Positions 10,002 to 19,075 of a stretch of 64,000 bases of DNA are shown here, piece after piece. The notes beneath the pieces are model-generated. The model had not been told where the DNA came from. It did no database searches and saw only the letters and a list, made by a program, of their open reading frames with translations. Source of the stretch: Marinobacter sp. NP-4(2019) (lineage in GTDB: Bacteria; Pseudomonadota; Gammaproteobacteria; Pseudomonadales; Oleiphilaceae); contig NZ_CP034142.1 of NCBI RefSeq assembly GCF_003994855.1, positions 3,410,001 to 3,474,000 on the forward strand, in the 5' to 3' direction. Both the position numbers and the translations under genes were made by a program. Within the stretch, counting starts at the first letter, position 1. Each line of letters begins with the position of its first letter.

Positions 10002-10022
10002 TAAGTAACCCCTGGTTATTTA
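10002..10022. promoter_or_regulatory. putative TetR operator O1
   Basis: A near-perfect palindrome: TAAGTAACC, CCT spacer, GGTTATTTA. It lies 45 bases upstream of a second, similar palindrome, in front of the SDR-TetR operon. The spacing of about four helical turns puts both on one DNA face. Assignment to the TetR encoded at 10852 is inferred from position. Confidence 0.5.
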
Positions 10023-10046
10023 CACCAACGCGAAGACTGCCGTATA

Positions 10047-10069
10047 TTAAGTAACCATCGTTCACTTAA
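10047..10069. promoter_or_regulatory. putative TetR operator O2
   Basis: TTAAGTAAC, CATC spacer, GTTCACTTAA: an imperfect palindrome ending 13 bases before the SDR start codon. It shares the AGTAAC half-site with O1. Its position over the probable transcription start fits repression. Confidence 0.55.
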
Positions 10070-10082
10070 TGGGACAGGAACC

Positions 10083-10844
10083 ATGAACTACATACTGATC
10101 ACCGGCGCCAGCGCCGGCATTGGCGAAGTGTTCGCCCGCGCACTCGCCGCGGAGAAACAGAACCTGATTCTCGCGGCTCGACGTGAAGATCGCCTGATCG
10201 CTCTGGCCAGTGAGTTGTCTGAACAGCATGGAGTGTCCGTGGAAGTTCTGGCCGCAGACCTGGCTGCGGCGGACGGTGCCGAACAGGTTGCCGCGGCGGT
10301 CGCATCCTCCGGCTGGAAGCTTGGCGGCCTGGTTAACAACGCAGGTTTTGGCGACCGGGGTGCCTTTACCGAGCTTTCCCTGGAGCGTCAGCTCAACATG
10401 ATCCAGGTGAATGTGGCTTCGCTGGTATCACTCACCTGGAAGCTCTTGCCCAACCTGCAGGAGCAACAGGGCAGTTTCATTATCAATGTCGCGTCCACCG
10501 CCGCGTTCCAGGCAGGCCCCAATATGGCCATCTACTACGCCACCAAGGCTTTTGTACTTTCCTTCTCCGAAGCTCTGCACGAGGAGTTGCTGGATTCAGG
10601 CGTGGCCGTCAGTGCCCTGTGCCCCGGCGCAACCGCATCGGAATTTGCGGCTGAAGCCAACATGACCGACACCAAGCTTTTCAAGGCCGGCACAATGTCA
10701 GCAGAAGACGTCGTGAAAAGAGCTCTGACAAAAAGGCGCAGCGCCATTGTCATACCAGGACTGCGTAACCGGTTAATGATATGGTTGGGCAAAATTTCTC
10801 CCCGACTCATTAACCGGCGCATTGCAGGATGGCTACAGGCATAA
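10083..10844 (+). CDS. short-chain dehydrogenase/reductase (SDR)
   Basis: A 253-residue classical SDR. The Rossmann NAD(P) motif is TGASAGIGE (residues 7-15), the NNAG motif follows, and the catalytic Tyr and Lys lie in YYATK with the Ser upstream in NVASTA. The Arg pair AARRED after strand 2 suggests NADP(H) preference. It starts 13 bases after an operator palindrome and is followed by a TetR gene after 7 bases, so the two form a self-regulated operon. The C-terminus has a hydrophobic Arg-rich tail (LMIWLGKISPRLINRRIAG) that may contact membrane. The substrate is not predictable. Confidence 0.88.
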   Translation: MNYILITGASAGIGEVFARALAAEKQNLILAARREDRLIALASELSEQHGVSVEVLAADLAAADGAEQVAAAVASSGWKLGGLVNNAGFGDRGAFTELSLERQLNMIQVNVASLVSLTWKLLPNLQEQQGSFIINVASTAAFQAGPNMAIYYATKAFVLSFSEALHEELLDSGVAVSALCPGATASEFAAEANMTDTKLFKAGTMSAEDVVKRALTKRRSAIVIPGLRNRLMIWLGKISPRLINRRIAGWLQA

Positions 10845-10851
10845 AGACACG

Positions 10852-11490
10852 ATGAAGAGCAGGCTTTGCGGTGGCAAAAAACGGGCACGCACAGAAGCGG
10901 AAAAGATCACGCGGGAGCAGCAAATTCTTGATGCGGCGGCAGAGCTGTTCGTCAGCCGCCGCTACGATAAGCTGACGCTGGCGGACGTCGCCGCCGCCAG
11001 CGGTTTGACCAAGGCTGCGCTGTACCGGTATTTCAGAAGCAAGGAGCTGCTGTTCATCGCCGTATACCAGCGTGCGTTCGAGGCTCTGGTGCAGGAAGCG
11101 CAGTCCAGGGATTCCATCGACCTGCCGGACGACCTGGCGGATCTGTTGATCGCTAACCCACTCTTCTGCAGCCTGAACGCCATTCTGCACATCGCACTGG
11201 AAACCGGGCTGACCGAACAGGAGGCCCGTGATTTCAAGCTGTTCCTGCTGGAACAGCTACGGCAACTGGCAGAACCGATCAAAGCCGCCAGCGGCCGCGA
11301 CGATGCCGCCTGCTTTCAGTTCCTGATGCAGTGTCAGCAGGCGCTGATCGGGTGCTGGCATATGACCCATCCACCGGAAGCCGCGCGCAAGGCCATGGAA
11401 CAACCACCGTTGACGGTCTTCAAAATGGCCTTCGAGCCAACGCTGCGGAGCCACCTGCAGGCGCTGAACGACACCTTTCAAAAGGGATAA
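10852..11490 (+). CDS. TetR/AcrR family transcriptional regulator
   Basis: 212 residues. The N-terminal helix-turn-helix is clear: ILDAAAELFVSRRYDKLTLA, then AAASGLTKAALYRYFRSKE. The ATG at 10852 is chosen because the upstream alternative at 10822 would overlap the SDR gene. The C-terminal ligand-binding half is helical. It is the likely repressor of its own operon through the palindromes at 10002 and 10047. It converges with hypE; 74 bases separate the two stop codons. Confidence 0.88.
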   Translation: MKSRLCGGKKRARTEAEKITREQQILDAAAELFVSRRYDKLTLADVAAASGLTKAALYRYFRSKELLFIAVYQRAFEALVQEAQSRDSIDLPDDLADLLIANPLFCSLNAILHIALETGLTEQEARDFKLFLLEQLRQLAEPIKAASGRDDAACFQFLMQCQQALIGCWHMTHPPEAARKAMEQPPLTVFKMAFEPTLRSHLQALNDTFQKG

Positions 11491-11564
11491 TTAACAGCCG
11501 GGCAACCAGCCACCCGGCAACCGTGCCAAGGCTCTCAGCCGTTCAACCCCAGGTTCTCGGCGTC

Positions 11565-12656
11565 CTAACAGATACGGGGCAGCTGTTCGCCAGAGAGTCT
11601 ATCGATGACGCGGCTGGCACCAATCATGCTGGATGCCGTTACCAATCCGGCAGGTCCTTGCACGAAATGGCCGATCTCAACGGCCCCCTGGCTCACCGGA
11701 TACTGCCTGAGAATGTCCGTTGCCCGAGCCACATCCTGCTCGGCCACGATAGTGATAAAGCGGCCCTCGTTGGCCACATGCAGGGGATCCAGCCCCAGCA
11801 GCTCGCAAAACGCCGATACGTCCTCCCGCACCGGAATATCCACTTCCCGGATCTCGGCCGCCAGACCGGCACTTTCCGATACTTCCACCAGTGCACTGGC
11901 GAGGCCTCCGCGAGTAAGGTCACGGAGGCAGCGCACGTCTATCCCCTCTTCGAGCAATGCCAGCACCGGCTGCACGACCGACGCGCAATCACTCTCAATC
12001 GCTGATTCCAGCTCCAGTTTCTCCCGCGCGGTCATCACCGCGACGCCGTGACGTCCAAGATCGCCACTTAGCAGAATCCGGTCACCGGCCTGCACCCGGG
12101 CAGGCTCCACAGGTTTTGGCGCCACCACCTTTCCGACCCCAGCGGTGTTGATGTACACACCATCCGCCTTGCCTCGTTCCACCACCTTGAGGTCGCCAGT
12201 CACTATCTGCACGCCAGCTTCGACGGCTGCGGCAGCCATGGAATCCACAACCCGGCACAATGTGGCCAGCGGCAGACCTTCCTCGAGAATAAAACCGGCA
12301 CTCAGGTATTGCGGCCTGGCCCCGCACATGGCGAGGTCGTTGACTGTGCCATGCACCGCCATGGTTCCAATGTCAGAGCCCGGAAAGAACAGCGGCCGCA
12401 CCACGTAAGAGTCTGTCGTGAACGCCATGGCTCCGGGCATATCCACCACCGCGCCGTCGTGTTGCTGTGCCAGCCAGGCATTATCAAATGCCGGGCGGAA
12501 GATATCGTCAAGCAACTGCGCCATCGCCCGACCGCCACCACCGTGGGCCATCTTCACCACATCGTGATCATCGTTTAACGGTGGACAATGATTGTCGCAG
12601 CTGTCACTCACAGGCTTAACCTCCGGCGGGTCGGCGATAACGGTAATAGGCGGCAC
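11565..12656 (-). CDS. hypE: HypE, hydrogenase cyanide-ligand maturation factor
   Basis: 363 residues. HypE dehydrates the thiocarboxamide that HypF places on its C-terminal Cys, making the thiocyanate used for the Fe(CN)2CO centre. The protein ends LPRIC, so the required terminal Cys is present. MAHGGGGRAM near the N-terminus is the PurM-type nucleotide motif. I place the start at the GTG at 12656: GAGGAGG lies 6 bases upstream, whereas the GTG at 12662 abuts that same site with no spacing. It overlaps the end of hypD by 41 bases and is the last gene of the hydrogenase operon. Confidence 0.93.
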   Translation of the reverse strand: MPPITVIADPPEVKPVSDSCDNHCPPLNDDHDVVKMAHGGGGRAMAQLLDDIFRPAFDNAWLAQQHDGAVVDMPGAMAFTTDSYVVRPLFFPGSDIGTMAVHGTVNDLAMCGARPQYLSAGFILEEGLPLATLCRVVDSMAAAAVEAGVQIVTGDLKVVERGKADGVYINTAGVGKVVAPKPVEPARVQAGDRILLSGDLGRHGVAVMTAREKLELESAIESDCASVVQPVLALLEEGIDVRCLRDLTRGGLASALVEVSESAGLAAEIREVDIPVREDVSAFCELLGLDPLHVANEGRFITIVAEQDVARATDILRQYPVSQGAVEIGHFVQGPAGLVTASSMIGASRVIDRLSGEQLPRIC

Positions 12657-13710
12657 AGGCACCCTCCTCGGACACCATCGTCACTCCCAGCGGACGTTCC
12701 GGAGTACAGCGGGTGCCGAAGGCGGGGCACTGATCAGGGCGGATTTCGCCCCGCAACACGGCCCCACTGAGGCATTCTCCCTGCGTCTCAGCCTCACCGT
12801 TCACGGTGCCGAAACGGGCTTCTGCGTCGAAGGATCTGTAGGCCAGCGACACCCCCAGCCCACTGGCCGGGATGTCCCCCATGCCCCGCCATTGCCTGGG
12901 CACCATCTGGAAGACCGCCTGCATCACATGCTGGGCCATGGCATTACCCGGGCGGCGGACAGCCCGGCTGTACTGGTTCTCAACACAACTTTCGCCCTTC
13001 TCCAACTGACGAACGCAGCGGTAAACCCCCTCCAGAATGTCCAGCGGTTCAAAGCCTGTCACCACAATGGGAACACCGTGTTCACGGGCAATGGGCTCAT
13101 AGGCTTCATATCCGGTGATCGTGCAGACATGGCCGGCAGCCAGGAAACCCTGAACCTGATTGCCCGGGCGATCCAGCAGGGCGCGAATCGCCGGTGGCAC
13201 CAGCACCTGGGAGACCAGCACCGAGAAATTCTCAAGCCCTGCCCGCTCGGCCTGATACACCGCCATCGCATTCGCCGGGGCCGTGGTTTCAAAGCCGACC
13301 GCAAAGAAAACCACTTCATCGCCAGGGTTCTCTCTGGCCACCGTCAGTGCTTCCAGCGGCGAATACACCACCCGGATATCCGCCCCCCGCGCTCGGGCAG
13401 CGGACAGGTCCGAATGCGTCCCCGGCACCCTGAGCATATCGCCAAAGGTGCAGAGGATAACCCCGGGGAGCCCGGCAATTTCGAGAGCCTTGTCAATGTA
13501 GGCGATGGGGGTCACACACACCGGACACCCAGGGCCATGGATCAGGGAAATCGTCTCCGGCAGCAGTTGGTCGATCCCGAAACGGACGATAGCGTGGGTC
13601 TGTCCCCCACAGACTTCCATGAGGGTCCAGGGTCTGGTGGTGATGCGGGCGATGGTATCCGCATAACCGCGGGCGGCATCAGGGGTGCGGTATTCATCAC
13701 GATACTTCAT
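12616..13710 (-). CDS. hypD: HypD, Fe(CN)2CO assembly scaffold
   Basis: 364 residues. HypD with HypC carries the iron while the CN and CO ligands are attached. Visible family signatures are MEVCGGQTHAI, HGPGCPVCVTP with its redox Cys pair, and the Cys-rich C-terminal region (CVENQYSRAVR, FGTRCTPERPLGV, EEGACAAYYRYR) that holds the [4Fe-4S] cluster. The start overlaps the hypC stop as ATGA (13707-13710), giving tight coupling with its scaffold partner. Confidence 0.95.
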   Translation of the reverse strand: MKYRDEYRTPDAARGYADTIARITTRPWTLMEVCGGQTHAIVRFGIDQLLPETISLIHGPGCPVCVTPIAYIDKALEIAGLPGVILCTFGDMLRVPGTHSDLSAARARGADIRVVYSPLEALTVARENPGDEVVFFAVGFETTAPANAMAVYQAERAGLENFSVLVSQVLVPPAIRALLDRPGNQVQGFLAAGHVCTITGYEAYEPIAREHGVPIVVTGFEPLDILEGVYRCVRQLEKGESCVENQYSRAVRRPGNAMAQHVMQAVFQMVPRQWRGMGDIPASGLGVSLAYRSFDAEARFGTVNGEAETQGECLSGAVLRGEIRPDQCPAFGTRCTPERPLGVTMVSEEGACAAYYRYRRPAGG

Positions 13711-13952
13711 TGCGGCTCGTCCGCCTCCTGTTCCAGGGTGCGGAGGTACTCGAAAACACGCTCGGCCTCACGCGGGTCAACGACGGTAATGGCAAATCCC
13801 ACATGCACCAGCACATAGTCCTGCTCTTGCACCTCCGGCACGTACGCCAGATTGACCGACTTGACGACACCGCCAAAATCGACGCGCCCTTGACGGGTAA
13901 GCGGATCGTCGCCGTCAATACTGATCAAGCGTCCCGGTACGGCCAGACACAT
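13707..13952 (-). CDS. hypC: HypC, hydrogenase assembly chaperone
   Basis: 81 residues. It begins MCLAVPGRLI; Cys2 is the essential iron/HypD contact, and this fixes the start at 13952 rather than further upstream. The small beta-barrel continues through VNLAYVPEVQEQDYVLVHVG, the typical end of the domain. It overlaps hypF by 28 bases upstream and hypD by 4 downstream. There is one hypC/hybG-type gene here, as expected for one hydrogenase. Confidence 0.94.
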   Translation of the reverse strand: MCLAVPGRLISIDGDDPLTRQGRVDFGGVVKSVNLAYVPEVQEQDYVLVHVGFAITVVDPREAERVFEYLRTLEQEADEPQ

Positions 13953-16270
13953 GCCCCCTCCCTGCCCTGAAGAACTCCGGTTGCCCAGGCCAACTGGCCC
14001 AGCGCCAGGCCGCCATCGTTGGGCGGTATCCGGCACGGCCAGAACACCTGAAATCCAGCGCTCTCAAGAGCTGTTATGGTCGATTCAAGCAGGCAGGCAT
14101 TCTGGAAGCACCCGCCAGCCAGCACCACTCTCGACAGTTTAGCCTGTCTGGCCACCGCCACAATGACGTTGACCAGCCCCTGGTGAAAGGCTGCCGATAT
14201 CCCGGACACAGATCGCCCGCGCCGGACATCTTCCAACAGCGCATCAATCGCCGGCGCCCAATCTATCTCCCAGGGGCGGTCTGCCTCCGGTGCCGATAGC
14301 TCGAATGGATAGGGCGATGCCCTGTTATCGCGACCACAGGCCGCCTCCAACTCGCCCGCCGCCTGCCCCTCGTAACTCGCCTGCTGGCAGATGCCAGCCA
14401 AGGCCGCCACCGCGTCAAACAGTCGCCCCACACTTGAGGTTTCCGGCGCGTTCAGGCCAGCTCTGAGCGACTGGATCAAGAGCTTTCTTTCGGCCCGGGT
14501 AAAACTGCGTAGCGGGGCCAGAGCCTCGCACTCCATGACCTGATCACCCAGTAACGCGTATAACAGCCCCAGGGCCGAACGCCGGGGTTCTCCCATGGCC
14601 GCCTCGCCACCTGGCAGGCGGAACCGCCGCAGATGAGCCACGCGCTCGTATCCCTGTGAATCCAGGCGCAGGAACTCCCCGCCCCACAGGGTGTTATCGT
14701 CACCAAGGCCACTACCGTCCCACGCTACCCCAAGCACCGGCTCACTGATCCCGTGCTCGGCCAACACCGCCGCAATGTGCGCAACATGGTGCTGGACCGC
14801 ACACGGAGCATCACTACGGGCCTGTGCGTAGCGCGTTGTGAAGTAGTCCGGATGGCCATCGTGAACCCAGCGCTGCGGCACAGTCGTAAACAGCCTCTGT
14901 AGTTCATCCAACGTGCGGACAAAACCTTCACGCGCCAGAGCACTGTCCATATCGCCAAGATGCTGACTCAGCAAGATGCCGGTGCCGGTACTCAGGGCCA
15001 CGGTGGTTTTCAGGTGACTGCCGGTCGCCGCCCACCCGGTTGGCACAGGCCGGGGCAGGGGCAGATTCGGCGAATAACCGCGGGCCCGCCGGAGTAACTG
15101 GGGCCGCCCGGCCACCACGCGAGCCACGGAATCATCCAGCGGTCGCAGAATGGGGCGGTCGTGTACCAGAAATCCGTCGGCAATCGCGCCCAGGCGGGCA
15201 TAGGCTTCCTGGTTGTCGATGGCAATCGGTTCGCCACTCAGGTTGCCACTGGTGGCGACCACGGGAAACCCCAGATCGCCGAGCAGTAGCTCGTGTAACG
15301 GCGTGCAGGGCAGCATCACACCGAGGTCCGCCCTGCCTGGCGCCAGGTTGGCGGCCAGATCATGGTCAGGCGCATGAATCAGTACTATGGGCCGCTCCGA
15401 ACCGGTGAGCAGCTGACGTTCCGACGCAGAGACCGGGCATACCTGCTGCAACGACGCCAGCGAATCGAACATGACCGCCAGGGGCTTTCGTGGCCGCCGC
15501 TTTCGTTCGCGCAGGACCTGCACTGCGCGAGCGCTACGGGCATCGGCCAACAGCTGGAACCCGCCCACACCCTTGAGCGCGATGATGTCACCGGCCGCCA
15601 GACGGCGGACCGCTTCGGACACGGCGGCCTCGTCGTTCGCCAGCACTGTGCCATCACGCTGGCAAAAGGCGACACCTGGACCGCAGTCCGGACAGGCATT
15701 GGGCTCGGCATGAAAGCGCCGGCTGGCCGGATCGTGGTACTCCGCCAGGCAATGGGGGCACATATGAAAATGCCTCATCGCTGTGCGAGCACGGTCATAA
15801 GGCACCCCCTCGATCAGGCTGTAGCGGGGACCGCAATCCGTGCAATTGATAAAGGGGTATCGGTAACGCCGGTTGCCGGGATCATGCAGTTCCTCGATAC
15901 ACTGACGACAGGGAGCAAGATCCGCAGGTAACCGTGTGGCAGCAGCACCCTGCTCCTGACTCTCACACACGCGGAATTCTCTATCCGATTCATTTCCCGT
16001 AGACCGGGCTATCGGTTCCGCGCACACTGCCTCCACGCTAGCATTGACCGGGGCGTGCTGTTTCAGCCCGGACACCAGATTCTGCAATGCTTCCAGGTGC
16101 CCCTCAGCCTCTACAACCACGCCCTCTGGGGTGTTGCCAACCCACCCGGACAGGCCCAGCCCGGTCGCCAGTCGATAGACAAACGGTCGAAACCCCACGC
16201 CCTGCACCAGGCCATAAACATGGATACGCCAACGCACTGGCGCGGCTTCGACCCGGCAGCCTTCAGTCAT
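13925..16270 (-). CDS. hypF: HypF carbamoyltransferase
   Basis: 781 residues, full family length. In order: an acylphosphatase domain (GLVQGVGFRPFVYRLA); two zinc fingers built from CRQCIEEL, NCTDCGP, CPHCLAEY and ACPDCGP; a YrdC-like domain (ALKGVGGFQLLADA); and the Kae1-like C-terminal domain (HHVAHIAAVLAEHG, GVAWDGSGLGDD, GGCFQNACLL). HypF makes carbamoyl-adenylate and carbamoylates HypE. Its ATG overlaps the hypA stop (ATGA, 16267-16270). Confidence 0.95.
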   Translation of the reverse strand: MTEGCRVEAAPVRWRIHVYGLVQGVGFRPFVYRLATGLGLSGWVGNTPEGVVVEAEGHLEALQNLVSGLKQHAPVNASVEAVCAEPIARSTGNESDREFRVCESQEQGAAATRLPADLAPCRQCIEELHDPGNRRYRYPFINCTDCGPRYSLIEGVPYDRARTAMRHFHMCPHCLAEYHDPASRRFHAEPNACPDCGPGVAFCQRDGTVLANDEAAVSEAVRRLAAGDIIALKGVGGFQLLADARSARAVQVLRERKRRPRKPLAVMFDSLASLQQVCPVSASERQLLTGSERPIVLIHAPDHDLAANLAPGRADLGVMLPCTPLHELLLGDLGFPVVATSGNLSGEPIAIDNQEAYARLGAIADGFLVHDRPILRPLDDSVARVVAGRPQLLRRARGYSPNLPLPRPVPTGWAATGSHLKTTVALSTGTGILLSQHLGDMDSALAREGFVRTLDELQRLFTTVPQRWVHDGHPDYFTTRYAQARSDAPCAVQHHVAHIAAVLAEHGISEPVLGVAWDGSGLGDDNTLWGGEFLRLDSQGYERVAHLRRFRLPGGEAAMGEPRRSALGLLYALLGDQVMECEALAPLRSFTRAERKLLIQSLRAGLNAPETSSVGRLFDAVAALAGICQQASYEGQAAGELEAACGRDNRASPYPFELSAPEADRPWEIDWAPAIDALLEDVRRGRSVSGISAAFHQGLVNVIVAVARQAKLSRVVLAGGCFQNACLLESTITALESAGFQVFWPCRIPPNDGGLALGQLAWATGVLQGREGACVWPYRDA

Positions 16271-16548
16271 GGCCCGGCCTCATCCTCCGTCTCCAGCTCC
16301 AGACTCTGCAACAGAACATCCTGGGCCTGGGGATGGTTGATATCGTCAGACGTCTCAATCCTTAGTTGGGCCTGCTCAGCGCAGGTGCCGGCAGCCTCCT
16401 GACGGAAGTGATCGGTGAAATGCTCCGGGGACATATGACACAGTGCGCCCAGCCATACCGCCACTTCCACTACCCGTTCGGCGTTCTCGTCCGCGCACAG
16501 CGTCTCGACCCTGTGAATCAGATTTTTGACCAGCGCCGTTTCATGCAT
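16267..16548 (-). CDS. hypA: HypA-like nickel chaperone without the zinc ribbon
   Basis: 93 residues. The ATG at 16548 is chosen because it gives the N-terminal M-H-E that binds nickel in HypA and sits 7 bases after AGGAG. The first 70 residues align in pattern with HypA (GALCHMSPEHFTDHF, GTCAEQAQLRIE) and the last strand is LLQSLELE. The zinc ribbon with its two CxxC pairs, normally between those parts, is missing and replaced by about ten residues (DDINHPQAQD). The usual length is about 113. Nickel delivery may therefore work without the zinc-dependent HypB contact; no hypB lies in this operon. Confidence 0.82.
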   Translation of the reverse strand: MHETALVKNLIHRVETLCADENAERVVEVAVWLGALCHMSPEHFTDHFRQEAAGTCAEQAQLRIETSDDINHPQAQDVLLQSLELETEDEAGP

Positions 16549-17020
16549 GACCACTCTCCTGTCTTAAGCTATCGATTACTGCCTGAGCCACCCGGGGCAG
16601 GGTGTCCCCTAACGGATGTGACAGCCCTTCACCGGCTTCGAAGCTGGCCGCCTCCACCGCAAACACCCGGCATACTGAAGGCAGCGCATCAAGTGCGCGG
16701 GCCAACTCAATCGCTTCAGACAATCCCAGCGCATGGGACGAAAACGCTCCTCCCAACGCCGGCAAAGGCGAAGTGCTGGCATCGAACTCCCGAAAACTGC
16801 CCGGCTCAAGCCCCATGACGGCGGCGTCGACCAGGTATACCGCTTTAGCATCACTGATCAGGTCCACGAGCCCGGCCACCTCTCCACTGTGTTCAACCGC
16901 GCTGACGGTTGCCGGCAATCGATCACGAAGAGCGTCTACCACCAGCGGTCCGAGAGCATCGTCCCCCCGGTCCCGGTTGCCGATACCGATGACCCTGATG
17001 GGACCGGAGACATCACTCAT
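16541..17020 (-). CDS. [NiFe]-hydrogenase maturation protease (M52/HycI type)
   Basis: 159 residues from ATG 17020; an ATG at 17029 is also possible. The fold begins IRVIGIGNRDRGDDALG, with the conserved nickel-sensing acidic residue in GDD, followed by VDAAVMG and SSHALGL, the remaining family motifs. M52 proteases remove the C-terminal peptide of the large subunit after nickel insertion. The neighbouring large subunit has a tail to remove (FLKLDVRHE after its final DPCxxCxxH). It overlaps the large-subunit gene and hypA by 8 bases each. Confidence 0.88.
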   Translation of the reverse strand: MSDVSGPIRVIGIGNRDRGDDALGPLVVDALRDRLPATVSAVEHSGEVAGLVDLISDAKAVYLVDAAVMGLEPGSFREFDASTSPLPALGGAFSSHALGLSEAIELARALDALPSVCRVFAVEAASFEAGEGLSHPLGDTLPRVAQAVIDSLRQESGHA

Positions 17021-18302
17021 GGCGGACATCCAGCTTGAGAAAATGCGTTGCACAGGAAATGCAGGGGTCGTAGTTGCGAATGGTCTGCTCACACCGTTCG
17101 CGGAGGGTATCGGCCGGCAAATCGAGCCAGCCCCCCACCAGGTCTTTCAGGTCTGCCTCGATGCTCGGCTGGTTCTGCGCCGTGGGCGGCACAATCTGCG
17201 CCTCAAGGATGCCGCCACTAGCGTCCAGCCGGTAACGATGAAACAACAGCCCACGCGGAGCTTCGGTGCAACCAAAGCCCTCCGACGCCTTCGGCTCGGC
17301 CAGCTCGAACGGCCGTTCCGGTTCCCGGTATTCGTCGATGATGCGCAGGGCCTCATCGCAGGCATACACGACCTCGACACTGCGCACCACAATGCTCTGG
17401 AACGGGTTGGTGCAGGTAACACCCAGACCGGCTTCTTTGGCGGTTTCCCGGGCCAGGGATGAGAGTTGGCCGTGATTAAGGCTGTAGCGCGCCAGGGGCC
17501 CGACCAGATAGCAATCGTGTTCCCGCAGGTGGGAATGCAGCGCCGTGGAGCGTTGCACGTGTGACTCCACAAAATGACGGTTGTAGTCCGCTACGGCAAT
17601 ATCCAAACCACGATTGGAAACAATACGTCCGACATTCATGGCGTATTCGCCCGGATGATGCAGTGCCACCAGATGGTAGTCCCGCTCGGCTTCCGGCATC
17701 TCCAGCCCAGCGGTCCAGCGCACAGTTGCCAGGGCGTTCTCACGGGCCTGTTTCAGGGTTTCAGCCAGCGGTTCCAGCTCCTTGCGAGTCGGCGTTCGGT
17801 AGAATCCCCCCACCCGCACATTGATGGGATGGATTTCGCGACCGCCTAACAGGGCCATGATGGCATTACCCGCTTTTTTCAGGGACAGTCCCCGTTTAAC
17901 GATGTCGGGATAATCCCTGGCCATATCCACTGCCCCGGCGTACCCCAGGAAGTCGGGGGCATGCAGCATGTATATGTGAAGGGCATGGCTTTCAATCCAT
18001 TCGCCACAGTACAACAATCGCCGCAATGCCCGCAGTTGGCCTTCCACCTCAATGCCGAGCGCGTTCTCCATCGCATGCACAGCGCTCATCTGGTAGGCCA
18101 CCGGACAGATACCGCAGATGCGGGCAGTCACATCGGGTGCTTCCGCATAGTCGCGCCCACGCAGGAACGCCTCAAAAAAGCGCGGTGGCTCAAAAATACG
18201 CAATTCCGCCTTGCTGACCTGGCCGTCCCGGATCGTCACATTCAAGGCACCCTCACCCTCGACCCGCGCCAGGTAATCCACCTTGATGGTTTTACGGCCC
18301 AT
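17013..18302 (-). CDS. hydA: [NiFe]-hydrogenase large (alpha) subunit, group 3b type
   Basis: 429 residues from ATG 18302, which follows GAGGAGAG. The two nickel-binding Cys motifs are ARICGICPVAYQM near the N-terminus and DPCISCATH at the C-terminus, both complete. The sequence (VDYLARVEGEGALNVTI, LRRLLYCGEWIESHALHIY) is of the cytosolic sulfhydrogenase/NADP-linked type rather than the membrane uptake type: there is no Tat partner, and the electron-transfer subunits next door are FAD/NAD(P)-type. The maturation tail is nine residues. It overlaps the small-subunit gene by 11 bases. Confidence 0.93.
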   Translation of the reverse strand: MGRKTIKVDYLARVEGEGALNVTIRDGQVSKAELRIFEPPRFFEAFLRGRDYAEAPDVTARICGICPVAYQMSAVHAMENALGIEVEGQLRALRRLLYCGEWIESHALHIYMLHAPDFLGYAGAVDMARDYPDIVKRGLSLKKAGNAIMALLGGREIHPINVRVGGFYRTPTRKELEPLAETLKQARENALATVRWTAGLEMPEAERDYHLVALHHPGEYAMNVGRIVSNRGLDIAVADYNRHFVESHVQRSTALHSHLREHDCYLVGPLARYSLNHGQLSSLARETAKEAGLGVTCTNPFQSIVVRSVEVVYACDEALRIIDEYREPERPFELAEPKASEGFGCTEAPRGLLFHRYRLDASGGILEAQIVPPTAQNQPSIEADLKDLVGGWLDLPADTLRERCEQTIRNYDPCISCATHFLKLDVRHE

Positions 18303-19074
18303 GACGTTCACTCTCCTCACGGAACGGCCCGGCCCAGGCATTGAACGTGCGATAAAAGCGCAACCGTTCCGCCCGGCCCATACCCAGTTGATCCAGGCGC
18401 TCACTCAGCGCAGGCGCATTGGGGTTTTCCTTGGGCCCATAGCAACCGTAACACCCCCGATTATAGGACGGACACAGAGCATTGCAGCCGCTGTGGGTCA
18501 TCGGCCCCAGGCAGGGCGTTCCATGAGCCACCATAACGCAGACGTTGCCCCGGAGCTTGCAATCCAGGCAGACGCTATGGGCCGGCGTGACCGGTCGCCG
18601 CCCGCACAGGTATGCCGACACAACCTCCAGTAGCTGCTGCTTGCTGATGGGGCAGCCACGCAATTCAAAATCCACCGGCACATGGTCGGCGATGGGGGTC
18701 GACGTAGACAGCGTTTCGATGTACTCCGGGTGCGCGTAGACAGCCGCCATAAAATCATCAATATCGGCGAAATTACGCAACGCCTGAATGCCGCCGGCGG
18801 TGGCACAGGCCCCGATGGTCACCAGGGTTCGCGAACGCCGACGCACATCCTGTATGCGCTCGGCATCGTGGAGTGTGGTGATGGAACCTTCCACCAGAGA
18901 CAGATCGTAGGTGCCACGGCCACTGCCACGGGCGGCCTCCGGAAAATAGGCAATGTCGACGGCCCCGGCGACCTGCAACAGTTCATCCTCACAATCCAGC
19001 AAAGTCAGCTGGCAGCCATCGCACGAAGCAAACTTCCAGACACCGAGGCGTGGCTTGTGATCCGAGCGCGCCAT
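18292..19074 (-). CDS. hydD: [NiFe]-hydrogenase small (delta) subunit, group 3b type
   Basis: 260 residues with no Tat signal, so cytoplasmic. Proximal-cluster Cys motifs are SCDGCQLT, IGACATAGG and RGCPISKQQ. The C-terminal part carries further Cys (CLDCKLRGNVC, GTPCLGP, GCNALCPSYNRGCYGCYGP), enough for medial and distal [4Fe-4S] clusters. This layout is typical of the delta subunit of sulfhydrogenase-like, NAD(P)-dependent enzymes. It passes electrons between the NiFe site in the large subunit and the gamma/beta diaphorase pair encoded upstream. Confidence 0.92.
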   Translation of the reverse strand: MARSDHKPRLGVWKFASCDGCQLTLLDCEDELLQVAGAVDIAYFPEAARGSGRGTYDLSLVEGSITTLHDAERIQDVRRRSRTLVTIGACATAGGIQALRNFADIDDFMAAVYAHPEYIETLSTSTPIADHVPVDFELRGCPISKQQLLEVVSAYLCGRRPVTPAHSVCLDCKLRGNVCVMVAHGTPCLGPMTHSGCNALCPSYNRGCYGCYGPKENPNAPALSERLDQLGMGRAERLRFYRTFNAWAGPFREESERHGP

Positions 19075-19075
19075 A

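Noticed and set aside
12660..12662. GTG 12660-12662 as hypE start
   Set aside because: The GAGGAGG site directly abuts it; the GTG six bases later has correct spacing.
18303..18404. N-terminal extension of the hydrogenase large subunit
   Set aside because: It lies inside the small-subunit gene and has no family similarity; ATG 18302 has its own ribosome site and begins the conserved domain.
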